The notes: a model not told the origin generated them from the letters alone. Positions 53,228 to 62,636 are shown, counted from the stretch's first letter. The stretch is 64,000 nt of DNA from Nitrobacter sp051912485 (GCF_051912485.1 NZ_CP196822.1:248001-312000); one strand, 5' to 3'. Translations and numbers: made by a program.

Positions 53228-53500
53228 TTGATCACATCATTTCAGATGCGGGCAGCGCGCGCGCTCTTGGGCATTGACCAGAAGACGCTTGCCGCGCTGG
53301 CCGGAGTGTCCTTGCCGACCGTCCAGCGGATGGAAGCGAGTGAGGGGTCGGTGCGCGGCGTCGTCGGTACGCTGGTTAAGGTTGTCGACGCTTTCAATCG
53401 TGCGGGCGTCGAATTGATCGGCGAACATGCGCGCAGCGACGATGGCGGTCGGGGCGTGCGCCTGAAACAGCCAGGACCTCCGCGCCGCCCGGCTATTTGA
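53228..53500 (+). CDS. Small XRE-type HTH protein
   Basis: 90 residues from TTG 53228, 8 bases after TGGAGATC; an in-frame ATG at 53246 is possible. RAARALLGIDQKTLAALAGVSLPTVQRMEASEG (about 8-40) is a Cro/C1-type helix-turn-helix, and VKVVDAFNRAGVELIGEHA (about 50-68) a short dimer helix with a hydrophobic strand. The tail is basic and proline-rich. It would bind DNA as a dimer; target and signal are unknown. It sits between an AT-rich promoter and aroE. Confidence 0.82.
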   Translation: MITSFQMRAARALLGIDQKTLAALAGVSLPTVQRMEASEGSVRGVVGTLVKVVDAFNRAGVELIGEHARSDDGGRGVRLKQPGPPRRPAI

Positions 53501-53724
53501 GATTATCGGAGCTTTGCGTTGTTCCGTGATCGCGGACCGCAACCAAACTGGCGCCCGCGCCCGCGGGCCGGTCACGGGGTACTGCGTTCGCCATTCCTGC
53601 TGCTGTTCATGCTGATCAAGGGACGCAACAGGCGATTGCGCTGCGTCATTGACAGCAGCCGCGGCTTGCATGATCTCATCTGGCCGTGCCGCCTGATTGT
53701 CAGGTGCGTCATGCGACGGGACCC

Positions 53725-54582
53725 ATGATGATAGCCGAGACCAAAGGCCGCGCTGCCTGCCTGATCGGGTGGCCCGCGGCGCATTCGCGCTCGCCGCTGA
53801 TCCATCACTACTGGCTGCGCTTGCACGGAATCACAGGTGGCTACAACATCGAGGCGATTCCGCCCGAGGGCCTCGCCGAATTCATCCTGCATCTGTCGAA
53901 GCACGGCTTCGTCGGCGCCAACGTCACGATCCCGTACAAGGAGCGGGCGCTACAGCTCACCGCGCCCGACGAGCGCGCCATGGCGGTGGGCGCCGCCAAC
54001 ACGCTCTATTATGATGGCGAGACCCTGCGGTCCACCAATACCGACGTCGAGGGTTTCATCGGCAATCTGGATGCCGCCGCGCCGGGCTGGGATCGCATCG
54101 AGGATGCGCTGGTGCTTGGTGCCGGCGGGTCGTCGCGGGCCGTGGTGTTCGGCCTGATCGAACGCGGGATCAAGCGTATCCATCTCGCTAACCGCACGAT
54201 GGAAAGGGCGCAGGCCCTTGCGGATCAGTTTGGCGCAACAGTCATGCCTCTGGCCTGGAACAAGCTCGGTGATGTGCTGCCGCAGGCCGGTCTGCTCACA
54301 AATACGACCTCGCTCGGCATGAAGGGTCAGCCGCCGCTGAATATCGACCTGGCGCTACTTCCGCCTGATGCGGTTGTCGCCGATCTGGTCTATGTTCCGC
54401 TGGAAACGCCGCTGCTGGCGGCGGCGAAGGCGCGGGGCCTCCAGACCGCCGACGGCCTCGGGATGCTATTGCATCAGGCGGTGCGCGGGTTCGAACTGTG
54501 GTTCGGGCAGCGTCCCGCGGTGACGCCTGAATTACGCGCGCTGGTCGAGGCCGATCTCCGAATACCTCATCCCACGACCTGA
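53725..54582 (+). CDS. aroE: Shikimate dehydrogenase (NADP-dependent)
   Basis: 285 residues from ATG 53725 (or the ATG at 53728); GGGA lies ahead. SRSPLIHHYW near 21 binds the substrate carboxylate, NVTIPYKE (67-73) holds the catalytic Lys72, and RSTNTDVEG near 107 the catalytic Asp. DALVLGAGGSSRAV (about 128) is the dinucleotide loop, and NRTMERA (about 152) gives the Arg that favours NADP. It reduces 3-dehydroshikimate in the aromatic amino acid route. In most relatives aroE sits next to maf and coaE; here it lies elsewhere beside feoA, so a second paralogue (quinate-type) cannot be excluded. Confidence 0.9.
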   Translation: MMIAETKGRAACLIGWPAAHSRSPLIHHYWLRLHGITGGYNIEAIPPEGLAEFILHLSKHGFVGANVTIPYKERALQLTAPDERAMAVGAANTLYYDGETLRSTNTDVEGFIGNLDAAAPGWDRIEDALVLGAGGSSRAVVFGLIERGIKRIHLANRTMERAQALADQFGATVMPLAWNKLGDVLPQAGLLTNTTSLGMKGQPPLNIDLALLPPDAVVADLVYVPLETPLLAAAKARGLQTADGLGMLLHQAVRGFELWFGQRPAVTPELRALVEADLRIPHPTT

Positions 54583-54695
54583 GATTTGTGCCGATATTTT
54601 TAACCATTCTAATCTGGCGACCAATCAACCGTCTTTGTCTTGACCCCCGGGAAAGCTTGATCCAGTTGGTAGAGCGTCATCTTGAAGCGATCATC

Positions 54696-55013
54696 ATGTC
54701 CGATCTCGATACCAGCATCCCTGAAGCTACGCAGACCACGCCGCTCGGCCTCGCCGGGCGCGGCTTTCGCGGCCGGGTAAGCGCTATCGTGGTCAACGGC
54801 GACCACCTTGGCGTGTCGGCGATGGAAATCGAACGACGGCTTCTTGAACTTGGAATCGTCGAAGGCGTGTCGGTGCAGATCCTGCATGAAGGACCGATCG
54901 GCCGGGATCCGATCGCGGTCCGGGTCAACGGCACGACAATCGCGCTGCGCCGGCGCGAAGCCATGGCGATCATGGTGGGCGATCACGGCCCGGCGGCGAA
55001 AGCCATCGGATGA
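54696..55013 (+). CDS. feoA: FeoA domain protein
   Basis: 105 residues from ATG 54696 (MSDLDTSIPEATQTTPLGLA). GRGFRGRVSAIVVNGDHLGV and RRLLELGIVEGVSVQIL (about 50-65) and the IAVRVNGTTIALRRREAMAI segment make up the SH3-like FeoA fold. Its stop overlaps the start of feoB (ATGA), so the two are coupled. FeoA assists ferrous iron uptake by FeoB in the cytosol. The leading 18 residues are an extension not seen in short FeoA proteins. Confidence 0.92.
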   Translation: MSDLDTSIPEATQTTPLGLAGRGFRGRVSAIVVNGDHLGVSAMEIERRLLELGIVEGVSVQILHEGPIGRDPIAVRVNGTTIALRRREAMAIMVGDHGPAAKAIG

Positions 55014-56890
55014 CAATCATTGAAGCGAATGACTGGCGCATCGCCCTGGTTGGAACGCCCAACTGCGGCAAGACTGCCCTGTTTAATGCCCTCACGGGCA
55101 GCCGACAGAAAGTGGCCAACTACGCCGGCGTCACCGTGGAGCGGAAGTCCGGGGTTTTGCAAACTGCATCCGGCCACCGGGTCAACCTGATCGACCTGCC
55201 GGGAACCTATTCATTGCGGGGCCGCAGCCCGGACGAGGACATCACCCGCGACGTCATTCTCGGCAAGTTTGCGAGCGAGAGTCCGCCAGACTTCCTGCTC
55301 TGCGTGGCCGACGCCACCAATCTTCGCGTGGCGTTGCGCCTCGTGATCGAATTGAAGCGCGTGCACCGGCCGATGCTTTTGGTGCTGAATATGATCGACA
55401 TCGCGCGGCGGCGCGGCGTCGACATTGATCTCGACAAGCTCTCTGCCGAGCTCGGCGTGCCGGTCGTGACATCGACCGCCGTGCGGCGCGGCGGCATCGA
55501 CGATCTGCTGCGCCGGATCGACGACATTGCCGGCAAGCCGACCGAGGCCATCGTCGCGAGCGACTGGACGACGCCGGCCGTGTCCGACCTGCGCGTGGCG
55601 CAGCGCGAGGCCGATCGCGTGATCCGCGCCGCGGTCAGCGAGCCGGCCAAGCCCGATACCTGGACCACGCGCGTCGACGCCGTGCTGCTGCATCCGGTGT
55701 GGGGAATGGTCGCGCTGCTCCTGCTGCTGTTCGTGATGTTCCAGGCTGTGTTCGCCTGGGCTCAACCGGCGATGGAACTCATCACCCATGGTTTCGACGC
55801 GCTCGGTGCGTTCTCGGCGACCGTGCTGCCGGAAGGACTGTTGCAGAGCTTCATCCAGAATGGCGTGATCTCCGGCGTCGGCAGCGTCATCGTGTTCCTG
55901 CCGCAGATCCTCGTTCTATTTCTTTTCATTCTGCTGCTCGAAGATCTCGGCTACATGGCGCGCGCGGCCTTCCTGATGGATCGCGTCATGGGCGGCGCCG
56001 GGCTGCACGGCCGCGCTTTCATCCCGCTGTTGTCGAGCTTTGCCTGTGCGATTCCCGGGATCATGGCGACGCGGGTGATCGATAACAAGCGCGACCGGCT
56101 GACCACCATCATGGTCGCGCCGCTGATGACTTGCTCGGCGCGCATCCCGGTCTATACGCTGATTATCGCGGCCTTCGTGCCGAACCGGCCGGTGCTCGGT
56201 GTTCTGGGACTGCAGGGGCTCGTGATGTTCGGGCTTTATGCCGCGGGCATCTTCAGCGCGCTCGCGGTGTCGTTTGTGGCCAACCATTTTTTCTGGCGGG
56301 ACAGCGCGACGCCGCCCTTCATGCTGGAACTGCCGGATTATAAGCTGCCGCAATTGCGCAGCGTGCTGATGAATCTCTACCAGCGCGCGATGGCATTTCT
56401 GAAGCGCGCCGGCACCACGATCTTTTCCATGATGGTTCTGATCTGGTTTCTGGCGTCGTTCCCGCGCCCGCCCGCTGGTGCCACCGAACCCGCGATCGAT
56501 TTCAGTCTTGCAGCCATGATCGGCCACTGGATCGAACCGCTGCTCGCGCCGATCGGCTTCAACTGGCAGATCAGCGTCGCGCTGATTCCCGGCATGGCGG
56601 CGCGCGAGGTGGCCGTGGCCTCGCTCGGCACTGTCTATGCGATCGAGGGCGGCAAGGAGGCAGCGGAACAGATCGGTCACATGCTGGCCGGAAAATGGAG
56701 CCTCGCAACCGCGCTCGCGTTCCTCGCCTGGTATGTCTTTGCGCCGCAATGCGCCTCGACGCTCGCCGTCATCAAGCGCGAGACCGGCGGGTGGCGCTGG
56801 GTGCTGGTTACATTCTTCTACATGCTGTCGATGGCCTATCTGGCCGCGTTCGTGACCTACCGCATCGCGCTCGCGTTGGGTTGGGGCTGA
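55010..56890 (+). CDS. feoB: Ferrous iron transporter GTPase
   Basis: 626 residues. The G domain has GTPNCGKTALFNALTG (15-30), LIDLPGTYSL (G3, about 63) and LNMIDIARRRG (G4, about 125). The membrane part begins near 225 with VLLHPVWGMVALLLLLFVMF and includes the two Gate motifs (ILLLEDLGYMARAAFLMDRVMGGAGLHGRAFIPLLSSFACAIPGI, about 300-350, and GMAAREVAVASLGTVYA, about 525). The E. coli protein has about 770 residues, and this one lacks part of the N-terminal linker, as in many alphaproteobacteria. It imports Fe2+ through the inner membrane. A FeoC gene is not seen. Confidence 0.95.
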   Translation: MTIIEANDWRIALVGTPNCGKTALFNALTGSRQKVANYAGVTVERKSGVLQTASGHRVNLIDLPGTYSLRGRSPDEDITRDVILGKFASESPPDFLLCVADATNLRVALRLVIELKRVHRPMLLVLNMIDIARRRGVDIDLDKLSAELGVPVVTSTAVRRGGIDDLLRRIDDIAGKPTEAIVASDWTTPAVSDLRVAQREADRVIRAAVSEPAKPDTWTTRVDAVLLHPVWGMVALLLLLFVMFQAVFAWAQPAMELITHGFDALGAFSATVLPEGLLQSFIQNGVISGVGSVIVFLPQILVLFLFILLLEDLGYMARAAFLMDRVMGGAGLHGRAFIPLLSSFACAIPGIMATRVIDNKRDRLTTIMVAPLMTCSARIPVYTLIIAAFVPNRPVLGVLGLQGLVMFGLYAAGIFSALAVSFVANHFFWRDSATPPFMLELPDYKLPQLRSVLMNLYQRAMAFLKRAGTTIFSMMVLIWFLASFPRPPAGATEPAIDFSLAAMIGHWIEPLLAPIGFNWQISVALIPGMAAREVAVASLGTVYAIEGGKEAAEQIGHMLAGKWSLATALAFLAWYVFAPQCASTLAVIKRETGGWRWVLVTFFYMLSMAYLAAFVTYRIALALGWG

Positions 56891-56955
56891 TCGCGGGTCC
56901 AGCGTGCGCCGCCTCCACTTTGCGCTGGCGCGGCCCTTCGGGTCGGGATCATGCT

Positions 56956-58101
56956 CTAAATTGCCAGCACACGGCCATCGATCTCGGCAATCGTGTTGAC
57001 GCCGCACAGGCCCATGGTCACGCTCAGTTCCCTTGCGATGATGTCGAGCGCCTTGGTGACGCCCGGGCCGCCGAACGCGCCGAGGCCGTAGACATAGGCG
57101 CGGCCGATCATGCAGGACTTTGCGCCGAGCGCGAGCGCGCGCATCACGTCCTGGCCCGAGCGGATGCCGCCATCAAACATGACCTCGATTTTCGAACCGA
57201 CGGCATCGACGATCTTTGGCAGCACCTCGATCGAGGATTGCGCGCCGTCGAGCTGACGGCCGCCATGGTTGGAGACCACCAGCGCTTGCGCGCCGATCTT
57301 TGCCGCTTCCCCGGCATCCTCGACGTCGAGGATGCCCTTGATGACCAGCTTGCCAGGCCAAATGCTGCGGATCCAGTCGACATCTTTCCAGCTCAGCGTC
57401 GCGTCGAACTGCTCGGCGACCCAGCCAGCCACCGAACCGAGATCGTCGACGCCTTTAACGTGGTCCGCGATGTTGCCGAAATTCCGCCGCTTGGCGCGTA
57501 GCGTGCCGATCAGCCACGACGGCTTGCTCATGAAGTCGATCATATTGGCGAGGCTGAACAGTTGCGGCGGCACGGACAGGCCGTTCTTGATGTCCTGATG
57601 ACGCTGGCCCAGCACCTGAAGATCCACTGTTAGCACCAGCGCGCTGCATTTCGCCGCGATGGCGCGCTGGATCAATTCCTTCACGAAGCCCCGATCCTTC
57701 ATGACGTAGAGCTGAAACCAGAACGGCTTCTCGACGCTCTCCGCCACGTCCTCGATCGAATTGATCGACATCGTGCTCAGCGTATACGGGATGCCGGCGG
57801 CTTGCGCGGCGCGGCAGGCATGGATCTCGCCGTCGCTGTACTGCATTCCGGTCGAGCCCACCGGCGCCAGGATCAGCGGCAGGTTCGCCTTCTCGCCGAG
57901 GATCGTGGTCGCGAGATCGCGCTTCGAGATATCGACCAGAATCCGCTGGCGAAACTTGATCGCCTGCAGGTCCTCGCGGTTGGCGCGGTACGTCTGCTCG
58001 GAATAGGAGCCGCAATCGACGTAGTCGAAGAACGCCTTCGGCACGCGACGCTTATGGACCTCGCGCAGATCCTCGATGCAGGTGATGCGATCCATCGACA
58101 T
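56956..58101 (-). CDS. lldD: FMN-dependent alpha-hydroxy-acid oxidase, L-lactate dehydrogenase-type
   Basis: 381 residues with GAAGGTCC ahead of the ATG at 58101. FFDYVDCGSYSEQTYRANRE near 25 is the start of the FMN TIM barrel. LILAPVGSTGMQYSDGEIHACRAA near 77, the VLTVDLQVLGQRHQDIKNGL segment (about 155) and LVVSNHGGRQLDGAQSSIEVL (about 272) with the catalytic His are family motifs. VMFDGGIRSGQDVMRALALGA is the FMN-phosphate site. It oxidises L-lactate to pyruvate with quinone or oxygen as acceptor; related enzymes use glycolate or mandelate. Converges with feoB. Confidence 0.93.
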   Translation of the reverse strand: MSMDRITCIEDLREVHKRRVPKAFFDYVDCGSYSEQTYRANREDLQAIKFRQRILVDISKRDLATTILGEKANLPLILAPVGSTGMQYSDGEIHACRAAQAAGIPYTLSTMSINSIEDVAESVEKPFWFQLYVMKDRGFVKELIQRAIAAKCSALVLTVDLQVLGQRHQDIKNGLSVPPQLFSLANMIDFMSKPSWLIGTLRAKRRNFGNIADHVKGVDDLGSVAGWVAEQFDATLSWKDVDWIRSIWPGKLVIKGILDVEDAGEAAKIGAQALVVSNHGGRQLDGAQSSIEVLPKIVDAVGSKIEVMFDGGIRSGQDVMRALALGAKSCMIGRAYVYGLGAFGGPGVTKALDIIARELSVTMGLCGVNTIAEIDGRVLAI

Positions 58102-58305
58102 GTTCGGACCTTCTTGTGTTCGCTGGCTTCGGCCGCCGCTCGATGAGGTTTACGCGGATATCGCAACCGCCCTCCGGTTTTTGTGCAGCCCGAAATTTGC
58201 GTGGCATGGACGTTCCGTCCGCAAAATCCGGCCTGATCTCATGTCCTAGAGGAACGGAACGCCGAATGGGCGCGTTACATTTGGTTACGGAAACGGGAGA
58301 AGGCC

Positions 58306-58473
58306 ATGCCGAGGAGTGACGCTGCGAAGGACGACCGGACGCAAAAGACCAAGAAGGAACTGGACGAGGAGCTTGAGCGCGGGCTGAAAGGGTCGTTTCC
58401 CGGCTCCGACCCCGTGAGCGTAACCCAGCCGGCGCCCGCTAAACCGCCAAAGGAAAAGCCAGTCCGGCATTAG
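58306..58473 (+). CDS. Small hypothetical protein, 55 residues
   Basis: ATG at 58306 follows GGGAGAAGG. The product MPRSDAAKDDRTQKTKKELD continues with a charged helix and GSFPGSDPVSVTQPAPAKPP. The FPGSDPVSVTQP motif is one I recall in short proteins of rhizobial relatives, of unknown role. The stop TAG is the first three bases of the repeat at 58471. The length was too short for some gene-finding cut-offs. Confidence 0.78.
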   Translation: MPRSDAAKDDRTQKTKKELDEELERGLKGSFPGSDPVSVTQPAPAKPPKEKPVRH

Positions 58474-58516
58474 GGCATTTTCCGGCTAAGTGGAATCCGT
58501 TAGCTGGAAGAAGAAA
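58471..58516 (+). repeat. Short dispersed repeat, copy D, starting on the TAG stop
   Basis: TAGGGCATTTTCCGGCTAAG begins with the stop of the 55-residue gene. CCGGCTAA (58482-58489) pairs with TTAGCTGG (58500-58507) with one mismatch. It resembles the element at 53094-53135. Confidence 0.65.
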
Positions 58517-58826
58517 ATACTCTCAATTAGTAAGTTGCGCGTTTTCTGATCGCAGAACCGCACCACTTTTGCGGAACCCGCGCTAGGATCGCTCGTGTTG
58601 GCAGCTGGGCGGGACTAAAATCAGGTTCGCGAAACTGGGGATTAATCCATCTTTTCAAGGGAACACGATCATTTTGCCATCATATGCCGGTAACGATTCA
58701 TTATATTTTTTGAAGTCGTTTTAGCTTTCCGGGCGTTATAAGCGGCTTCGCGCTATGCTTATCGTCCAACGATTCGGCGGACCAGCTTCAAGGCGGCGAG
58801 CACTTTAAGGCGTCGTGGGGGTAGGG
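58474..58826. other. Intergenic region before glmM, 353 bases
   Basis: Beyond the repeat, no coding frame is convincing. The stretch around 58690-58760 is AT-rich and should hold the glmM promoter, for which I see no clear consensus. No folP or ftsH gene precedes glmM, unlike the usual arrangement. Confidence 0.4.
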
Positions 58827-60173
58827 ATGAGCCGCAAGTATTTTGGAACCGACGGTATTCGTGGCCGCGCCAACGGCCTGATCACGCCGGAATTGGCGAT
58901 GAAGGTCGGGCAGGCCGCCGGACTGGTATTCCAGCGCGGTGAGTATCGCCATCGCGTCGTTATCGGAAAGGACACCCGACTTTCCGGTTATATGATCGAG
59001 TATGCGATGGTCGCGGGCTTCACCTCGGTCGGCATGGATGTGCTGCTGCTCGGCCCGATGCCGACGCCGGCGGTAGCGATGCTGACAAAGTCGATGCGCG
59101 CCGATCTCGGCGTCATGATTTCCGCTTCGCATAACCTGTTCGAGGACAACGGGATCAAAATGTTCGGCCCGCGGGGCTTCAAGCTTTCCGACGAGGTCGA
59201 AAACAAGATCGAACAGCTACTCGACGAAAACCTTGACAGGAAACTGGCGCAGAGCGCGAGCCTCGGTCGCGCCCGCCGCATCGACGGCGTCCACGACCGC
59301 TACATCGAATTCGCCAAGCGCACGCTGCCTCGCGAACTTAGCCTCGACGGGTTGCGGGTCGTGGTCGATTGCGCCAACGGCGCCGCCTACAAGGTGGTGC
59401 CGGAGGCGCTGTGGGAACTGGGCGCGGACGTCATTCCGATCGGCGTCGAGCCCGACGGCTTCAATATCAACAAGGAATGCGGTTCCACCGCGCCGGAAGC
59501 GCTGTGCCGCAAGGTCCGCGAGATGCGCGCCGATATCGGCATCGCGCTCGATGGCGACGCCGACCGTGTCATCATCGTCGACGAACGCGGCCATGTGGTC
59601 GACGGCGATCAGCTTCTCGCCGTGATCGCGGAGAGCTGGAAGGAAGATGGCCGGCTGACCAGGCCGGGGATCGTCGCCACCGTGATGTCGAATCTTGGCC
59701 TCGAGCGATTCCTGCAAGGTCACGAGTTGTCGCTGGTACGGACGCCGGTCGGCGACCGCTACGTGCTCGAGCAGATGCTGAAACACGGCTACAACCTTGG
59801 CGGCGAGCAATCGGGCCACATCATCTTGTCCGACTATGCGACCACCGGAGACGGCTTCGTGTCCGCGCTTCAGGTGCTCGCCATGGTGCAGAAGCTGGGG
59901 CGCCCGGTCTCCGAGGTCTGCCACAAGTTCGAGCCGTTGCCGCAGATCCTGAAGAACTTCCGTTATCGCAGCGGCAAGCCGCTGGATCGTGCCGAGGTCA
60001 AGTCGGCGATTACAGCGGGCGAGAAGCGTCTCAACGGTCACGGCCGCCTGCTGGTCCGTTCCTCCGGAACCGAACCAGTGATTCGCGTGATGGGTGAGGG
60101 CGACGACCGTATCCTGGTCGAGGAAGTCGTGGACACGATCGTTTCTGCGTTGGGCGGCCCGGCGGCGGCGTGA
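58827..60173 (+). CDS. glmM: Phosphoglucosamine mutase
   Basis: 448 residues from ATG 58827 (MSRKYFGTDGIRGRANG), with GGGGGTAGGG ahead. The phosphoserine loop is GVMISASHNLFEDNGIK (about 95-111, Ser at 99). The metal loop is IALDGDADRVII (about 238), the sugar-binding loop GGEQSGHIIL near 325, and the phosphate-binding loop VRSSGTEPVIRVM near 415. It converts glucosamine 6-phosphate to glucosamine 1-phosphate for UDP-GlcNAc and cell wall synthesis. The full length and all four loops are intact. Confidence 0.96.
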   Translation: MSRKYFGTDGIRGRANGLITPELAMKVGQAAGLVFQRGEYRHRVVIGKDTRLSGYMIEYAMVAGFTSVGMDVLLLGPMPTPAVAMLTKSMRADLGVMISASHNLFEDNGIKMFGPRGFKLSDEVENKIEQLLDENLDRKLAQSASLGRARRIDGVHDRYIEFAKRTLPRELSLDGLRVVVDCANGAAYKVVPEALWELGADVIPIGVEPDGFNINKECGSTAPEALCRKVREMRADIGIALDGDADRVIIVDERGHVVDGDQLLAVIAESWKEDGRLTRPGIVATVMSNLGLERFLQGHELSLVRTPVGDRYVLEQMLKHGYNLGGEQSGHIILSDYATTGDGFVSALQVLAMVQKLGRPVSEVCHKFEPLPQILKNFRYRSGKPLDRAEVKSAITAGEKRLNGHGRLLVRSSGTEPVIRVMGEGDDRILVEEVVDTIVSALGGPAAA

Positions 60174-60294
60174 AATCGCCGGGGCCTTGAGATCGTGCGT
60201 CCACGTTCGCGAACACCTCTTGGTGCATCCCTGCTATAAGCGATTGTTGCTGGTCGGCCGGGCGCCCGAGTCGTAACAGGCGCCGGTCGTAACA

Positions 60295-61557
60295 ATGCGG
60301 AATCCGTTCGTGGACAAGCCCGTCATCACCTCCAAGGAAACGCTGGTCGCGCCCGTCGTGGTTCCCGGGATCGCCGAAAAGGCGGCCGCCGGTCCCGCCT
60401 ATCTCGTGCTCGGCGGCATCAGCTTCTCGCATTTTCTCAACGACACCATGCAGTCGCTAATTCCTTCGGTCTATCCGATCCTGAAGGAGAACTACGCGCT
60501 CGACTTCGCCCAGATCGGAATGATCACGCTGGCATTCCAGGTGACGGCGTCGCTGCTGCAACCCGTGGTCGGCTATGTCACCGACAGGAAGGCCCAGCCG
60601 TTCTCGCTCGCCATCGGCATGGGTTCTACTTTCGTCGGATTACTGCTGCTGAGTGTGGCGCATGTCTACGGGATGATCCTTGTTTCCGCAGGACTCATCG
60701 GCCTTGGCTCTGCGGTGTTCCATCCGGAGTCCGCGCGCATCGCGCGGATGGCGTCGGGCGGCCGCTATGGATTCGCACAATCGGTTTTTCAGGTCGGCGG
60801 TAATTTCGGCGCTGCGATGGGACCGCTACTGGCGGCGCTGATTATCGTGCCGTTTGGGCAGCCGAGCATTGCTTGGTTTTCGTCGATCGCCTTCGTCGCG
60901 ATCGTTCTGCTGTTTCAGATCGGCCGCTGGTACGAGCCGCGGATCGCGCCACGCAAGAGTGCCGCGCAAACCCGGTCTCCAGAGGCGCCGAGTCCCGCAC
61001 GAACCGCGATCGCGCTGGCGGTCCTGATCGTGCTGGTGTTCTCGAAATTCATCTACATGTCCAGCCTGACGAGCTACTACACCTTCTATCTGATCGAGAA
61101 GTTTCACGTCTCGACGCAGATCTCGCAACTGCTGCTGTTCGTATTTCTCGGTGCGGTAGCCGTCGGAGTTTATTTCGGCGGTCCGCTCGGCGATCGCTTC
61201 GGGCGCCGCTATGTGATCTGGCTGTCGATCCTCGGGGTGCTGCCGTTCACGCTGCTGCTGCCGTTTGCAAATCTACCCGGCACCGTCGCGTTGACCGTCG
61301 TCATCGGCCTTATCATTTCGTCAGCGATGCCGGCGATCATTGTGTTCGCGCAGGAACTGATGCCGCATCGTCTCGGCATGATTTCAGGAATGTTCTTCGG
61401 TTTCGCGTTCGGCGCTGCGGGAATTGGGGCGGCGGTCCTCGGCGAAGTCGCGGACGCGAAGGGAATCGAGTTCGTCTATCAAGTCTGCGCGTTTCTGCCA
61501 GCGATCGGCCTGCTCGCGATGTTCCTGCCAAAAATGCCGAAAATCCCGCACGGGTAA
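60295..61557 (+). CDS. MFS transporter, fosmidomycin resistance (Fsr) type
   Basis: 420 residues. The N-terminal cytosolic stretch of about 35 residues is followed by the Fsr-type start GGISFSHFLNDTMQSLIPSVYP (about 41-62). The GYVTDRKAQPFSLAIGMGST segment (about 95) is the MFS loop 2-3. GLGSAVFHPESARIARM (about 140) and SGGRYGFAQSVFQVGGNFG (about 155) are Fsr hallmarks. Twelve hydrophobic segments are present. It would export small drug-like compounds by proton antiport. It follows glmM by 121 bases with a weak start site; glmM and this gene may share a transcript. Confidence 0.88.
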   Translation: MRNPFVDKPVITSKETLVAPVVVPGIAEKAAAGPAYLVLGGISFSHFLNDTMQSLIPSVYPILKENYALDFAQIGMITLAFQVTASLLQPVVGYVTDRKAQPFSLAIGMGSTFVGLLLLSVAHVYGMILVSAGLIGLGSAVFHPESARIARMASGGRYGFAQSVFQVGGNFGAAMGPLLAALIIVPFGQPSIAWFSSIAFVAIVLLFQIGRWYEPRIAPRKSAAQTRSPEAPSPARTAIALAVLIVLVFSKFIYMSSLTSYYTFYLIEKFHVSTQISQLLLFVFLGAVAVGVYFGGPLGDRFGRRYVIWLSILGVLPFTLLLPFANLPGTVALTVVIGLIISSAMPAIIVFAQELMPHRLGMISGMFFGFAFGAAGIGAAVLGEVADAKGIEFVYQVCAFLPAIGLLAMFLPKMPKIPHG

Positions 61558-61769
61558 TCGCCACGGCGCGTCTTTTGTCAACGAACTGTTAGCAAGTGTG
61601 GCAGTGCTGCGGCTGTTTGCGTCGCAGCCCTTGTTGCCTTCGAAAAAAAGGTCACTGAATATCAACCTTAAAAATTAGGGTTAAGCGGCGCTTAAATATT
61701 TGGTGTCATCGTCCCTTCGATTTCGGAAGTGGGGCCTCGCCTGCCTCACCGGACAAAGGGACGAAGCCG

Positions 61770-62612
61770 ATGCGTAGGGTTAGATTTCTCGTTGCCGCCG
61801 GAGCGGTGTCACTGTTGTCATCGGCCGCATTCGCCGCCGACATGCCTCTCGCGCCACCCCCGCAGTACGCCCCGGTCGCGGAATTTGGTGGCTGGTATCT
61901 GCGGGGCGATATCGGCATGAGCAGCCAGAGCGTCAAGAATCTCGACAATGCTCTCTACAGTACGTTGACGTCGCTCAACCAGCGCACCGGATTCGACAGC
62001 GCAGGCATTTACGGTGTCGGCGTCGGTTATCAGTTCAACAACTGGTTCCGCGGCGACATCACCGGTGAATATCGCGGCAAGTCGAACTTCCACGGCCTCG
62101 ACATCATCACCTTCGACAATGGCGGCGCGCCGGGCTTTGGCTCCGATACCTATACCGGCAGCAAATCCGAATGGCTGTTCCTCGCCAACGGCTATGTCGA
62201 TCTCGGCACCTGGTATTGCGTCACCCCGTTCATCGGCGCCGGCGTCGGCATGTCGCGCAATACGATCTCTAATTTTGTCGATCAGGGCGTCGGCTCACTC
62301 TTCCCGCCCGGAAACGGCATCGGGCCGAGCCTGGCTTACGGCGACACCGCGTCGAAGTGGAATTTCGCCTGGGCGCTCCATGCGGGTCTCGCTTACAAGG
62401 TCACCAACAACCTGACGCTGGAAATGTCGTATCGCTACGTCAATCTCGGCAACGGCGGGACGGGCGATCTCAGGGCGTTTGACGGAACCAACAACGTTTA
62501 CAACCCGATGCAATTCCACGACATCACATCGCAGGACGTGCGGTTCGGCATGCGCTGGAGTTTCGATGCGCCGGTGTATGCGCCTCCGCCGCCGCTGGTC
62601 ACCAAGGGCTGA
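61770..62612 (+). CDS. Outer membrane beta-barrel protein (Omp25/31-like)
   Basis: 280 residues after AAAGGGACGAAGCCG. A signal peptide ends SSAAFAA. A Pro-rich linker (DMPLAPPPQYAPVAEF) leads to an eight-strand barrel: GWYLRGDIGMSSQ, FDSAGIYGVGVGYQFNNWFR, and KFRL-type strands ending VRFGMRWSFD. An acidic and Gly-rich set of strand pairs is typical of the surface proteins of Rhizobiales. The C-terminal tail is Pro-rich (APPPPLVTKG), not the terminal Phe of most barrels. Role: structural or porin-like; no channel evidence. Confidence 0.88.
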   Translation: MRRVRFLVAAGAVSLLSSAAFAADMPLAPPPQYAPVAEFGGWYLRGDIGMSSQSVKNLDNALYSTLTSLNQRTGFDSAGIYGVGVGYQFNNWFRGDITGEYRGKSNFHGLDIITFDNGGAPGFGSDTYTGSKSEWLFLANGYVDLGTWYCVTPFIGAGVGMSRNTISNFVDQGVGSLFPPGNGIGPSLAYGDTASKWNFAWALHAGLAYKVTNNLTLEMSYRYVNLGNGGTGDLRAFDGTNNVYNPMQFHDITSQDVRFGMRWSFDAPVYAPPPPLVTKG

Positions 62613-62636
62613 GCCCATTTTCTCCTAACGGTTCTT

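Noticed and set aside
53519..53728. 69-codon plus frame before aroE
   Set aside because: TTG start without a binding site, Arg/Pro-rich product; probably not coding.
61640..61700. TTAA-N9-TTAA sequence before the outer membrane protein gene, considered as a CtrA site
   Set aside because: The CtrA spacing is seven bases, so this does not match.
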